From Datnioides undecimradiatus (Eukaryota; Chordata; Actinopteri; Lobotiformes; Datnioididae): a stretch of 64,000 nt of DNA. This document shows, piece after piece, positions 1 through 13,300 of this stretch. The stretch covers positions 11,604,686-11,668,685 of the forward strand of contig WARS01000033.1 of NCBI GenBank assembly GCA_008933995.1, read 5' to 3'. Under the pieces are notes generated by a model that saw only the letters and a program-made list of their open reading frames with translations, made no database searches and was not told the DNA's origin. The number at the start of each line of letters is the position of its first letter. Within the stretch, counting starts at the first letter, position 1. The position numbers were made by a program, and so were the translations under genes.

Positions 1-225
1 TGAACACGCTCTCAGCCAGTTGTATGTGGTGATTATTTACCTGGGTGGAGCTACAGGCTACAGGCTAACAATGTTGTTTTCTAGCTTGAGAGATTAAGGT
101 TGGGCTAAAACTATAGCCCACCATCACATTTACCCAGCAACTAAAACACAGAGGCAAACCAACTCCATCAAACAGTTCAGCAAGGCAACTGCTGAATTAG
201 TTTGTATTGTGTGGCTGATTTGGCT
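1..225. repeat. Dispersed repeat, copy A
   Basis: The stretch around 108-190 shares ordered blocks with 47285-47370: an AAACTATAG block, CAGCAACT after a TTTAC stretch, a GGCAAAC/AGCAAAC block, and a CTCCATCAAACAG versus TTCATCCAACAG block followed by TCAGC. The two copies are about 47 kb apart in the same orientation and clearly diverged, which suggests an old interspersed element. The family is not identified. The element may extend beyond the left edge of the window. Confidence 0.45.
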
Positions 226-1560
226 CTCATGACGACAGAAAAACACAAAATCCACACTCTTCTGTTGTTAATGTCATGCATTGTGGCTTCATTTAAATAA
301 TAATGGTTCATTTGCCCATTTCAAATATTTAAGAGTACTTTATAAGAGTATGAAACTTGCTGACTCTGGATTAAGCTTTCTTGATTTTTGCATTATTCCC
401 TCTGTATTTCCAAATAATGCAAATTAAAATTAATTATTTTGTTGTGGAAGCGGGTTATGACTAGGAGTTCTCAATTAATGTGTCATACAAGTGGCTAAAC
501 TATTGCTTTTTTGAGTATTAATTGTAGAAGCATTATTGTGCTTGTTTCAATTTGCCTGGAACAAATTTTCATCTAATAAGGCAATTTATTCCCACTGAAA
601 AATCTGTCAATTAAAATAGGAACACTGTTTTTCATTTAGCCTTAGTTTATCCTGAAATGTAAATTCAGCATCAGTAGGGGAACATTATCCTCCAGAGAGT
701 CACCTGGACCTCTATGTTAAACTATCTGCTACTTTTTAGGGGTGAAGGAGGAGTAGAGGGACTGATGTGACTGGAGCTCAGCCAAACTGTCTGATTGAAG
801 CACATCTAAAAATGTCAACGTGTTCAAAGATCCTTCACACACTATTCTTGTTCATTTACATGTAATGCAATTAAATAGTGAACGCATGGTACGTGTTGTA
901 CATTAGGACTTATTTACACGGTGTTGTGCTTCACTTGTTGGCATTAGTATAAAACGTTAATCAAGAGACACCCAAATACATACGCACACAGAGTACAGGA
1001 AAAAACAAGAAGCGTAAATTAATCCTTATTTTGTATAAAAATCTGGAAGCCCTGTGGCTCTCTGGCATAATTCCCACTCATGAATGCGCAAAGCAAAATA
1101 CAAGGACATATATTTATGCAAAACATTCAGACAAAAACATGAATGTTGTGTGATAAGTGTAACCTGTGTCATACTGAAGGGAATGTTGTGTTTGCTATCA
1201 CATCCGGAATAGGTTAATGCACAGTATGCAATAACAGCATTCAACATGGTAATAACTTCATAACTCCTTCAACTGTGTGACCCATTTCTCCCTAGTACCT
1301 TAAAAGCAATTTTCTAGGAATTAAGCCATATGAGAATAAATTGGGCAGCCTGTCAAAACACTGTGCAGGTTTGACAGGTGGATATATGCAGGCTGAGTTG
1401 CGGAGCTGCGACACGGCAGATGGTGAGACATCTATATGGGGACTTGAAAGACACTGAGAGTGTCAAAATGAAAGCTGAGGAATCTGTGGAGGTATAAAAG
1501 AGCAGTCTGTAAATGAATTCTCGAGGAACTCTCAGAATAAGTTACATGTTTTTAAAATGC
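226..1560. other. Noncoding, nothing specific seen
   Basis: AT-rich DNA without a convincing exon, RNA gene or recognised repeat. A TATA-like string (GGTATAAAAG, 1491-1500) occurs but no transcript start evidence accompanies it. Confidence 0.5.
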
Positions 1561-1760
1561 ATCATCCAGGACCTTAAAGTCCCCATGAAACAGAAGGTTG
1601 AATGTGATTTGCCCATGCATATTCATGTGTTTCTTGTAAAAATGGGCAGTGAACACATTGTTGGGCCAGATATGTCTGTATAGGTGACGTATAGCACAAG
1701 ACGTATATGATAAAATGCTGCATAGGCACTTAAAGGTGGCTTAATGTTATTTTACAAAAA
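1561..1760. repeat. Possible interspersed repeat fragment
   Basis: Begins with CTTAAAGTCCCCATGAAAC at about 1572, a phrase that resembles the ends of common short teleost repeats, and closes near 1738 with GCACTTAAAGGTGG. No terminal repeat or target duplication was identified, so this rests on resemblance alone. Confidence 0.25.
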
Positions 1761-4086
1761 TTTAATAATGGTTTACCTTTACTACTATATTTCTGTTGGG
1801 ATAAATTAAATTAAATCAAACTTAGGTCTAGATTATTTCTTCTCCATCTGTTGATGTGCAAAAACTATTGACACTTTGTGACAACCTGTTGTCCATGTTT
1901 CAGAACAGGAATCCTTATTTGTTCCGAATTCCAATTAAAGGAATCAAAGCGTGGTTGCTATAGCTATATCTGTCTCTGGCTGGTGTACTGCCTTCCCCTA
2001 GGCGAGCCTGTGATGAGAGAATAAGGGATCGATCCGTTACCAACCTCCTCCTCTTCCAACACTGATTAAGTTGGGTTGGTATGCGTCTCCTCCACTTGTA
2101 AGACAAATAAATTATAGTTGATTCGAATCAGGCAAGAGTGATTGAACAAAGGCCAGAACACATGGAGAGTGTGGGCAGGCGATCGATCCCTAGCAGTGCC
2201 AACATGCTAATGTGAAAGGTGATTAAGGCCGACAGCAACGGGGCTGCTGACCTTAGAAGCAAGGATGTGTCCTTCGGCCCGGAGTCAAGCCACATTTGCT
2301 GCCTGCACAGCTAGAGACTGGGACGAATCTGCTTAGTACACTAGTCCTTTACTTAATTACAGTTTTGAATATTCTCAAGGTTGGTCACCTTAACCTCTGA
2401 TACTGGACCTGTAGCTCAAAAACATCTGGACACCAACACAAAATCAGCAGAATTTGTTTATACATTTTAGCAATTCTTTTAGTTTCTGGCCATTTTAGCA
2501 GCCCCAAACTAAAAGTAAGGTAAGTAGCCTTATTCTGCTGTTCATAGATGTTTTTTTTAAATATGTAAAATATAAATTTTTACAGCTGACAAGAAAAAAA
2601 CAGCCAATTTATTTACTTAAAGAGCTTTTAGGGAAACACCACTAAGTAAATGTAAATTGTTCATATTTGGGGGACTATTTTCAAGAGTGGATCAACACTG
2701 TTGTGACTTTAGAAAGTATTTACAACAGCAGGGTGGTAGCAGCATGTGAGACTGACTCATATAGGACCCCAGTGTCCATTTGCATGTTAATGAAGGAGCA
2801 CGTCACCCAGTTTAACAGTATGACTCACTGATGTGTTTCTACTAGTTTTTTGGCAATACTGGAGCTCTATAGCACAGAAGAATGACCTATACCAGGCTCT
2901 GGTTACAGACCACCCTTGTCAGTAATTCACTGCTGAGTTTGGTCTTCTTGCGCCATAGATGGAGTATATTATTTCCATTTCCAACTTTACCCTTTAAAGC
3001 AACATATATATAAACAAATATACTTAACTAACTTGAGTTTTGGAGTCTTTTCTGCATTGCTAAACATATAATACCAATAATATGGTAATATTACTGCTAA
3101 GGTTTATGGTGTGACCAAAAGACAATCTACATCAGCGACTTTTTCTTTTAAATTTCAGATTTCTGATTAGACAGTCTGTTAAAGACTTGGGTGCCTGCTG
3201 TCCTGTCAGCTCAGCAGGAGCTGTGCTGCACACAGGACAGCTGGTTCATAGGACAGTGATGTTTGTGACTGAGGTTGGCGTCAGTGTGGGTTGAATGGAT
3301 GGATGCTCACGTCTCGCCTCTGGTTTGAATTCAGCAGCTTTGCAGTGAAAGCAGAGGAACTGATGATATTGTACTTTTTAAAAGTAAGCTGAGGAAAAAC
3401 AGAGGTGTATCTGGGCCACAGACATGAGTGTATTGCCTAAGTACCAGTGTATGAGAATATGCATTCATTCAGTATTTCAATCTAAAGCACATTGACTTAA
3501 TTGTTATAGCTAAATAAATTTATAAATATACTACCTACATGAAGTGTTTAGCTAACATAGAAAGATCTGCAAGCTCTGTCCTTCGGTTTCAAGCCACATT
3601 AACACAATACATGTGGAGTACAGATGGGAAATGAGAACCCTTTCTATTTATTGTGTGTGTGAAAAGCCAGTGAGGAGGGGAAATGGATTGATTTGGTCCA
3701 CACATCATTAGACATTCTCTCATATAACCTTCACCCCTGGGCTGTCTTTGATGAAAAACAATGAAGAAGAAGAGAAATGTATGTTGTATTTGTCAGTGGC
3801 AAGTCTCTTGCAATCCTGTAAGCAGCTGGCCTTCTTCTCACTTAATAGGAAAGGTTGAACCGTTTGATTACTCCCACTTTTCATTTATCCCGGATCCATA
3901 CCACTGAACAAAATGACAGTCTAGGTTAGTGTAAGTGTGGGCAGGTATAACACATGTCCGTCGTCACCCATGCTAATCGTCACGTTGTCACTCAGTCAAG
4001 TATCCGTTTTAATTATGTAATTTAATCTTGCACTCAGTCTTAAAATCTTTTCATGTCATATCACTTCAGTTTTCTTTATTGTTCCT
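1761..4086. other. Noncoding, one short internal similarity
   Basis: No supported gene. A more GC-rich stretch lies at about 2150-2330. Within it, 2269-2297 shares TGTCCTTCGG and TCAAGCCACATT, in order, with 3577-3600. The region 3180-3245 is rich in CAGGAC/CAGCTC words and can form imperfect hairpins. An ORF at 1915-2106 (minus) does not look coding. Confidence 0.4.
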
Positions 4087-4109
4087 GTGCGCGCGTGTGT
4101 GTGTGTGTA
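4087..4109. repeat. (GT)n microsatellite
   Basis: Short alternating GC/GT tract (GTGCGCGCGTGTGTGTGTGT), a purine-pyrimidine alternation. Confidence 0.85.
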
Positions 4110-7100
4110 TAGATCTAAAATGTGATTACCTTTACATATGAGGTAACTTGTGTCTTTACAGATTCAAAACAAGTGGATCTGGTTGATTTGTAATCTGTAT
4201 CTGCGATTTATTAGCAATGACAATGCATACAGAATCATTTGCACCTTCCCAGCATGCCCTGTTTGCGAGTTAACTTGCTACGGCAAACCTTTTTTTTATA
4301 ATCTAAAGAAAGTTATGATAGATGGCTTTTCATGTTGTCTTTATATACACATCCTGTTTGGCCGAGCATCTATTTAGGTTGCTCCAAAGGACATTTTTAT
4401 GCAGATGGCTTGAATAGTTAATCCAGGGGTTAGACTCAATTTGATTATGTAAATTTGAAGTGTATTTGGAAAGTGATAAGAGGATCAAGCGACTTGCCTC
4501 GGTATGTTGTTTTACTAGTCAGTACTCGTTCTATCTTAAAAAAATATCCACTGTTACGAGAATATCTGCAATTATTGAGTAATCGATGGCATCCATCAAA
4601 AACTGACTCTGACTGACAGCCACATGCAAGTTGATATTTTGGGCTTGTAAGTTTTGCTGAGGTTTGTAGCATGCCATCTTCTGAGATGTGTTCTTTTCCA
4701 TGATGAATTTGAAGCAAAAATAATAACTTCATGTATGCAGAATGTCAGTGATGTAGGTGCCTCTTTTCTCTGTTGATCTGTTGCTCTAGGCAACACTGAC
4801 ACCGTGCTTTCGAAGGCTCCTACAGGTTGCGTTATAGCAGAGCAGTTGGGTAAACAAGTGATGCAAAATGTGGTAAATTCTCATAAATCCTTGTCTCGTG
4901 TTCACCCTCTGCATGCTGAATCTCCCACCCAGACTGGGACGGAATACCAATGTGGACACACGCTGTAAATAATAAGTTTAGGTGAAACCCAAAGTATAAG
5001 CATTTTCAGTCACAATTAATTAACTGATAACAAAACCACTGGGCCTTTGGACTAAGAAATCAATGTGCAGAGGACTTAGTGTAACATGCAGTGCCTGAGA
5101 AACAGTATCTCAGCAAGTCACTATCATTACTGTGAGCTATAGCATATGTGCCGATGGAACACTGTATATAGTGGGTTCTAAATCAGTGCTCTAGTTAACA
5201 CGGCTTTGATTGAAGCTGGTCTTGAGAGGAAAGATTGTCTGTGAAGAAACTCTTCCTTTGACATGGAAATTCTCAAAACTTTTACCTTGGAGATTTGAAC
5301 AGTATCTGCCTGGTAGAAGATCCTGAGAGACGAAGGAGGCGGGAAGAGAGGCCTTTTGATTAAGGGAAAAAAAGCTTAGAGTACCAACTGGATAAGGAGA
5401 AACAGAAGAAGAAGAAAGCGCCAACGGAGTCAAAGCCTTGAACCAAGTTCTGATTGTTTGTTTTCTTCAACCAGTCATAAAGCATGCTGACACTGAACAC
5501 TAGGGGGTTGATCGGTGTTTTGGAAATGTGTGTTGCAAGTTCGAAAAGGTATGATTACTTTTTCCACTCGTGTGGGTTATGAGTTATGGGGATGTGACAC
5601 AGGTGGATGTCAAATGATTCTCATTCTTCAAGCAATCATAAACACAGTGTTCATAAAGTTGTTGCTGTCCTTTGTGGAGGTTAGCTTGTGTTTGACTGTC
5701 TTTATGGACATGTAAGTGCCAAGCTGAATGCAAAGGTCCAACCTCCTGACTTGACCTACAGACACTACTGAAGGGAATAAAAGACTTGATCATGATGCAC
5801 TCTGAAACTCTTAGAATATTTTTTCTGCAATAAATCTGTGCACAATATCATGCCTCACTGGATACTAGTATAAAATTAGAGGAAAGGCCATCATCCAATA
5901 AATATAGTAGATTTTCGTGTTTTTTTGTATGTTTTCACTATGTTGATATCATTATTTTCATCATTATTACTTTATCATATGCAAAAGTGCTTTTTTCTTG
6001 AATCAGCTGTTGAATCAGACCAATATCCAACCTCCAACACCTTCTCTGATGAACAGTGGTAAAAGAAGGGGAATAAAATATACGTGACACCTGTGCAGTC
6101 AGTGCTGAGCTACATGCTTAACAAGACCACATCTGATGATATATTTATCTGGCAAACAATCTCCCTACATACACAACCAATACAATTAGAAAAGAAAAAC
6201 AACACACATAATATAATAGGCAATTACTTTCCTATTTCTTAATTAGCTAATGCACTGTTATGAGAAACTCAGAAGTTTACTGCATGTATTGCGTGCGGCA
6301 ATTTGTAAATTTATGTTACAATAGACACTTCAATATATTTTCAATATAAGTTTCACCCTTTCTCGAATCACAGTGCACAAAGCCTTGTGACCTCCACTGG
6401 CTCGAAGTTTAGCCCAAACAGTACCCCCTTTCTTTGTAGCACTAAAATGCAGATATACATAATACCTCATTAAAATCTCATTAATGATTGTCAAAAGGAA
6501 TATGATGAAATTTAACTGCATTTCAAATCTTTTCCCCGCTTGTGCTATGGTGGAAGTTCACTCATAACACTACCTCATGGAACTCACTATCTGTGCAGTC
6601 ATATGCTGGCAGGACTGGGAATACTGTGTTTGATGACTGCCATTATGGCAGCTATTTGAGGCTTTGACGTCAACCACAGGACCTCAGTAAGAACTCCAGA
6701 CTTCACAGGTACACACTTGTTACGTATGCAAGTCTGCAAGTGTGAAAAAGTCCAGACGTTTGGTTTCTGCCAGACATTGTGATTGATCAAATAATGAGAG
6801 AAACATAGTGTTCTTCAGAGAGAGCTCCGTCGAGACATTGGTATTTTCATTTATGTGCTTTCTGCATCAAGACTACGAGTGTGAAACTGCTTTTACTGAT
6901 GTGGAATACAAGTGTCAGACTGGATTGCTCATCACTGCCATGAGGAAGTTAAATTTGATAGTCTTAGTCTAAACATCTGTTTCTATGTGAGATTAAACTG
7001 GCACCTTTATGCACTGACATCAGGAAGAAGAGTGACATATCCAGTCAAGGGAAGAACATTTGCATGCCGGTGGCTGCTACAGATCATAGCGTTCTCACTC

Positions 7101-7694
7101 ACTGATGAATTGCCTGGTGCCCCAGTCTCTAGTCCTCTCCCTCCCAGAGGGCCAGTTTTTCAGAGGCTTAGCCCCCTCCCTCACTCCTTCCACCAACCAT
7201 ACCACTATTTTGCTTTGAGATGCCTTCGTCAAACTTTAATTTGTATGTAAATAGACATTCTGTGCTCCAAGATAAAGTCTGCATTTTGCCAAAAAGTTTG
7301 AAGAGGAAAAGCCATAAACAATTTCAGAAGTAAACTGACGGTGTGGAGAGGAGACTGTATTTTGATCTTGTGGGCCATTGAGCAAAATTAGAATGTGGTA
7401 AATGAAATGAACAGAAAGCAGAAGTGTGTGTCGGGAGGGATCATGGATTTTTTTTTTTTTCTGGGAGGAGGGGTGAGAGTGTAAGCTTTAATGTGTGCCA
7501 AGGGCATCACCTGCAGATGGAAATTCAGTGCCCTCTTCTCCAAATCCACTTTAATAGGAATTTGGTGGAGAGGACATAATTCACAACTTTGTCTGTGCAT
7601 ATGAATAAGCTAAGCCCTCCTTTTTTATCTGTGAATTGGCCTTGATATGACTCGGTATTCAAAAGAGCCTCATCGCAATCTCTGTCACGCACAT
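4110..7694. other. Noncoding, nothing specific seen
   Basis: AT-rich DNA with many short chance ORFs. A CACTAGGGGGTTG string at 5498-5510 is a partial CTCF-core resemblance only. I see no exon, RNA gene or recognised transposon. Confidence 0.45.
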
Positions 7695-7730
7695 GCACAC
7701 ACACACACCCACACACACAGATAGACACAC
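7695..7730. repeat. Imperfect (CA)n microsatellite
   Basis: Interrupted CA-rich tract with CCC and ATAG interruptions. Confidence 0.85.
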
Positions 7731-8070
7731 TAACACGGAGAAAAGGATATCAACTGAGATCACCTTGACACAGTTTTATTCTTCAGAAGAAATTCAGAGG
7801 GCCACAGATAAACTACTTAAATGTACAAAGGAAGGACTGTACATGTTTTTAAATGTGAAACTTTCCGGAAATCATTTAAGTCCACTTGGCAAAAAGTATC
7901 AGCAAGTATACTGCTCACTCCAGATAACAGAATGATGTATTCATTATATCAGCATGCCCTTGGGTAGGATAATATAGAAATAGAAGTGAATGCCTTTCTT
8001 TTCTGGCTCATCCCACTGTGAGCTGTGGGCTTTGGAGACAGCTATCCCAAAATACTGGAGGGATAGAGGA

Positions 8071-8075
<5 letters not shown>

Positions 8076-8128
<53 letters not shown>

Positions 8129-8135
8129 ACACACA
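8076..8135. repeat. (CA)n microsatellite
   Basis: Pure (CA) run from 8076 to about 8123, roughly 24 units, then an AG interruption and further CA units. ORFs on both strands here encode only Thr-His or Cys-Val repeats and are artefacts of the tract. Confidence 0.97.
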
Positions 8136-9137
8136 GGCATGCAAATTTACTCATGCACGCTAGTGCATCAACAAATGCACACACACTCCGATTCTCCTGG
8201 ACTTGGCGTGTGAATAAGCATTCTTGTTTTTATCTCCGGAGCACCTTCCTTCTTTGGGGAGTGCTACCCGGTCTCACAGTGCACAGCTGAGCCAGAAGAC
8301 TGGTGTCTGAGCACTGAGGCAGAACAATGATACGACATGAGAAGCTACCATGTCACCTGAAACAGGGACACACAGAGAGACAGCTGCCACCAGACACTGG
8401 AGCCAGTGTACCAGTGGAATGCTTGAAACAGGGTGCTGGGTCCTCCTAGACACACACATATTCATAGAATTTCTAACACACATGCATATGCTCACACGTG
8501 ACACACGGTACAACACGTTAAGACAAGTCAAATCATGTATGCACTCAGTCAAACTGACGTAAACCACAGTTAGATGCAGAGACCCAGGGAAGGGGGTATT
8601 ACTAATGTAAGTGAATATAGTATTAGCAGAATGAAATGACAGTGTAAAGAAAGTTGTCAGATTAAAGAATTAAATCAACAAGAGAGCAAGAGAGGAGCAA
8701 CTAAGATGAACTGTTAAACTGTAGAAATATCACTAACACAAAATTTACCTCCAGTAGTTTACCCACAGTAAGGCTCAGATGGTGAATGCCATAATACATT
8801 TCCACATGAATAATAATGGAAAACACAACTATTTTAACTGAACTTCATCTATGTGCTACAATAATATAGCTGAAACGTCATACGATCTCAAAACTTCAGA
8901 ATAACAGACACAAACCAGGCAACAAAACAAGCAGCATTAAAGCTGAAAGCTACCAATTAAAAGGCAATTAGTTTTGAGCTCGGAGGGAATACAAAGTTGC
9001 TCAGGTTCCTGCGTTTCATCACAATTTGTGATGGCTTATTAGCATCAAACAATTCATTCAAAGTAAACTTGATTTAAAAGTGCATGGCAGTGAAAAATGG
9101 CGGCAAAGCTAGGCGAGGCAAATAATGAACAGAGCTG
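8136..9137. other. Noncoding, nothing specific seen
   Basis: CA-rich flank of the microsatellite followed by AT-rich sequence. The block at 8985-9120, with TTATTAGCATCAAACAATTC and similar words, has the look of constrained noncoding DNA, but nothing decisive is visible. Confidence 0.4.
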
Positions 9138-9177
9138 ACAGAGACAGAGAAAGAGAGAAAGAGAGAGAGAGAGAGAG
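9138..9177. repeat. (GA)n purine tract
   Basis: Imperfect GA-rich run ending in a pure GAGAGAGAGAGAGAGAGA stretch. Confidence 0.9.
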
Positions 9178-10072
9178 TCATAGCAGACAGAATTTAATAA
9201 AGGTCAGCAAGGCACAGAGTAAGAGAGGAGAATATTCCTTACATGCATTTTTATGTGAATTAATTTGAATCTTTTCGGTTTCCTGCTTGAAGGACAAAAC
9301 TTTTCCACTGCTCCCACCATGTATTCTCATTAGCAGCATGAACAGGACAGAGTTGTAAGACCATTGTTCATTACAATGAAAAAGAACAGATTTAAATCAA
9401 GATGACATTTCTCAGAACATGATCCAGCTCAAGTTTGTGCAAAGTATAGAGAACACGTACTCTAAAATGAGATTCCTGCTGCAGGAGCAAACCTAAGGCG
9501 AACTCATCGGAGCAAGAACCTGCATATTGCCTGAAATAGAATTGACAGATTGACTTCAACTGCCATGTACACTTTATCAGCATGAGGCCAATGATTGGAA
9601 AGCTTCTCCCACTAGATCAATATGCTCAGGCTCCATATAATTAGCTTGGCCCTTACCTTTTTCATTCAGGAGGGCCTATAACAGTAATTATGGCATGCTT
9701 TAAGACACCCTTATGAAGGACATTGGCTTATATAGTGTCACAATCTCAGTTTAATGATGATATCATACTCTGTGCTAAACATCGAATTAAAGCCTCGACT
9801 CATGCTGGGATGAACAGGTTGGAATACACTGATGATGGTGACCTTTCTAGTGTGACCTCCTATAACGGATGAATCTGCAGATATAATTGGCCCTGCATGG
9901 CCACAGTCGATTGGCGTTGACCTGCTGAGAAGGATGCATGTTATAAATATAATGTTGCCACTAAAGGCTTGTTTCACAAACCTATTTATTCTTAGTATAC
10001 AATATGTCTGCATGGTCATTTAGTCTACCATTATGCCATCAATCCATTCAAATTCTTACAATGTTTTCATGC

Positions 10073-10395
10073 AAAAAAAAAAAAAAAGAGAGTGTTCAAT
10101 GTGAAATGATTTTGTCAGGCAAAGTCAATTTGTGCTATGGTAATGGCCTGGCCCCTTGCTACTTGCCTATTCTGCAGGAAGGCGGTAGCTGGCCACAGGC
10201 CATTGCTAAGCTTGTAGCTCATTTTCACAGGCCAAGCCAGGGGGAAAATTATGTGCCAACTAATAAAGACTTGAGGTGCCGCAGCAGAATCAATAAAACT
10301 GGACAAATGGCTGCATTTGGATATGCATTAGTCTGGGACGGTGTGACCTCAATCAAGTTTTACAAACATACTGATGGATTTGCAGACATATAACA
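10073..10395. promoter_or_regulatory. Poly-A run and candidate conserved noncoding block
   Basis: A 15-base A run (10073-10087) precedes a more GC-rich block with internal inverted words: TGGCCTGGCC at about 10145, GTAGCTGGCCACAGGCCA at 10187, and CAGGCCAAGCC at 10230. A 129-codon frame on the plus strand spans it, but it starts in poor context, reads Lys repeats from the A run and lacks a recognisable domain. I read it as possibly constrained noncoding DNA by inference only. Sequence comparison with another fish would decide. Confidence 0.22.
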
Positions 10396-13300
10396 TTGAA
10401 TTTCAAGCTACAAACAGTTGTAGTCTTTTCAGGGTTCCATGATAAAACGTTGGCTTTGCACAGAAAATTTCATTTCCTTATGATGAAAATTTAATATGGA
10501 GGCTGAGTCACTGTGCTATTCCAGTTTCAGCCCTCTTGCTTGTCAGTCTTTTTTTTTTTTGAGTACAAGTAGAACTGGGGGCATGAAAGGCATTGAAGAG
10601 CAGTCATTAGAAGAGCTTTACAGTGACTTTGACTGAGAGATGATACATACTTTTAAATATAGCACAGCTGCACTTAAATTCAGTTTTCAACATATTATGC
10701 TAGTTTTGATGAGAGCTTTTCTCACACCCCTATTTTCTAGGGCTATATTCTCCTACTTTGCATTTGGAAATATTAAAAAGAATATCAAAATAGAAATCAG
10801 ATTCCATACTAAAATAACAATTGAATGTGTTGCTTTGAAGAAGAAAATGTTTTGAAGAAAAACACAAACAAATAATAAATAGTTAAAAGTTTCAATATTA
10901 GCAATTTGACTCATCTTACATCACATTACTCACCTTACTAAATAAATACTGACATTTTTGTGGAGCCATTTTTCCTGAAAATGTAAATTATTCATCAGCA
11001 TGTAATTGCCTGAACCCATAATTGGCTCTGCCTTATAGATGACTGGCTTGTCCACAATGTCCTTCCCTTAACGGCAATAATTTGCTGTGTCTCAGATATC
11101 TAATTGTTTTAAAGTGAGCCCTCAGCCACTCAATGAAATCTTGACATTTCTTCCTTAAATCCAGTTACAATCTTACAGCTTGCACACATATAATTGGATG
11201 ATTTACCTCACATGACATTGATATCCAGGTGTTGTTGTGGTGTTTCACTCTACTAGAGACATAAAGATAACAGGATTATTCATTGCTTTAATACAGTGTG
11301 AAATTAAAATGTTGAGTCAAGACCAATGAATATGCTTAGCTTGAGACATCTGGAGTCATGTTCCCCCATAGGGTGGTGGAGCCACAGGAAGCCTGGCTCC
11401 CCTTAATAACACATGAGCTCCCCTAAAAACATGGTCTGTGACATGTTTGCTCTTTTTCATGCCATTTCATCTGCGCGCAAAGTGGCTTTTATTCATTTCC
11501 ATGTTTTGTATTCAACACACATGTTACAAAGAAAATAATGACATTTTGGCAGCTGACCCAAGAACCCTGCGGTCACTTCTGTTTTAGGGGCTATTTCCAA
11601 TTAACCCTATCATTCACTATGTGTACTGTTTTGTATGTAATGAGAGCTGATAAAGACTGAATGCCTTGTTTGTATCCTGGCCTTTTTTTGCTGATATTTA
11701 CATTGTGTGTGTTTATAGGCTTACTATTTGATCTATCTGTGTCTTATTTTCACTGATACACTGTAGAATACAGTACATCACAGAACTTAATATGTCCTGC
11801 TTTACTTGGCTGTATTGTGTAACCTTTCTGTGTAGGTTTGATGTCATCTTGAACTGATTATTGTATATATATTAGATTTGCAAACATAGTGGAAGGAGAC
11901 CTGCATGCTTGCAGCTGTGAAGCTTTGCTTTAGTTCACAAACTAATTCAAAACAAGCACAAAAAATAGGAGTCATTTCATTCTCTGTTAGTACATCAAAA
12001 CTACTCACTGTGTCTTTCCATTAGTGTGAAATCTTAATTAATGCTCATTAGTGTCACTTTCATATTACAGTCTAAAGTGATAAACACTGGATAGATGAAC
12101 AGTGGAGTGTATGAACTTATGAATTTATCATTTTCTTTGTCTCCTAAAAGAACATATCGTTCTACATGCAGCTCGACAAATACTAATTAAAACTAAGGCA
12201 TGATGACAGGTTGGGGTTATTTTTGGTGAGACTTTCTAAACAAACTGGAACTGGCCTGACAGCATTTAATTAATGTTACATTTTCTTATGTGCTGAAATT
12301 AAAAGTTAGAATCTAACATATTTCAGTCTTTTCTTTGTCCTAGAATAAACTCATTTTATCTTCCATTATTTGGTCAACACTTTTGTCATCCATTATTGGT
12401 GCTCCACTAAGGATGATGCTTGTTAGGGTTACATGTGTGCAGCAACTTTTAATCAAATAGAAACAACACTGCTATTTTGCCTATTTTGTGCCACTTTTTC
12501 TCAAAAATAAACCGCAACATACTGTATTGCATATGAATGTGTGTTAGAGTTATCAATGTATTTCTTAGAATATAACCAGCCTGAGACTGGCAGATGCTTT
12601 TCTGCCTCTGTTTGGAGTTGAGTATTGCACATGAGTCTCCAAGGATGTGGGTTTAGAGCCCAAATGAGGTCTAAAGTCATTTGCAGGAATGGGTGGACCT
12701 AGAGACTGCCGAGGGCCATATATATTTGCATTGTTTTATAGCCACTGATGGGCTATTATGCTTTCAATTGTATTTTTTCACCCCATGTTATTTGTCATCT
12801 GGACTGATGAACCACACTGTATGAAGCTGTGGCAGTCAGCCACACTCTCTCTCCTGGCTTTCACTCTTTTTTTAGCTGTCTTTAGTCATTTTTCTCTTTT
12901 TGATGCACAAAATAAAGTGTAAAAAACAGCCTTGAGATGGGTTTTCATGTCTGACTTTCATTTGTAATATTTTATGTGCAGAATCTAATTTTACTCTGAT
13001 TTTTATATTTTACTGTTTTGATGTAATTTATCAATTACACATGTAATATTTATTCTGTGTCGTGTCTAACATTTGTAATCACATTTTAGCTTACTATTTC
13101 CTTTTATTCTTCCACTGCTTTTTAAATATGTACCATCTAATAGTTTTTCAGTCACCTATAATTGATCTGTAAATTGATTGATTTTTACTGTTTTCACCAT
13201 ACATGTGGATGCTATTTAATGCTTGTGGTACTCCATTTAATTTTGAACATGACCTACATTCAGTGAGCTCTGGTGCACATGTTCCCCCTGCCTTCAAAGC

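Noticed and set aside
1491-1500. TATA box-like GGTATAAAAG
   Set aside because: Such strings occur several times in AT-rich DNA (also near 33632 and 63004) and no exon follows.
8018-8290. Thr-His and Cys-Val repeat ORFs on both strands
   Set aside because: Direct products of the (CA)n microsatellite.
10004-10393. 129-codon plus-strand frame
   Set aside because: Includes Lys codons from a poly-A run and has no domain. Treated as noncoding sequence of possible constraint.
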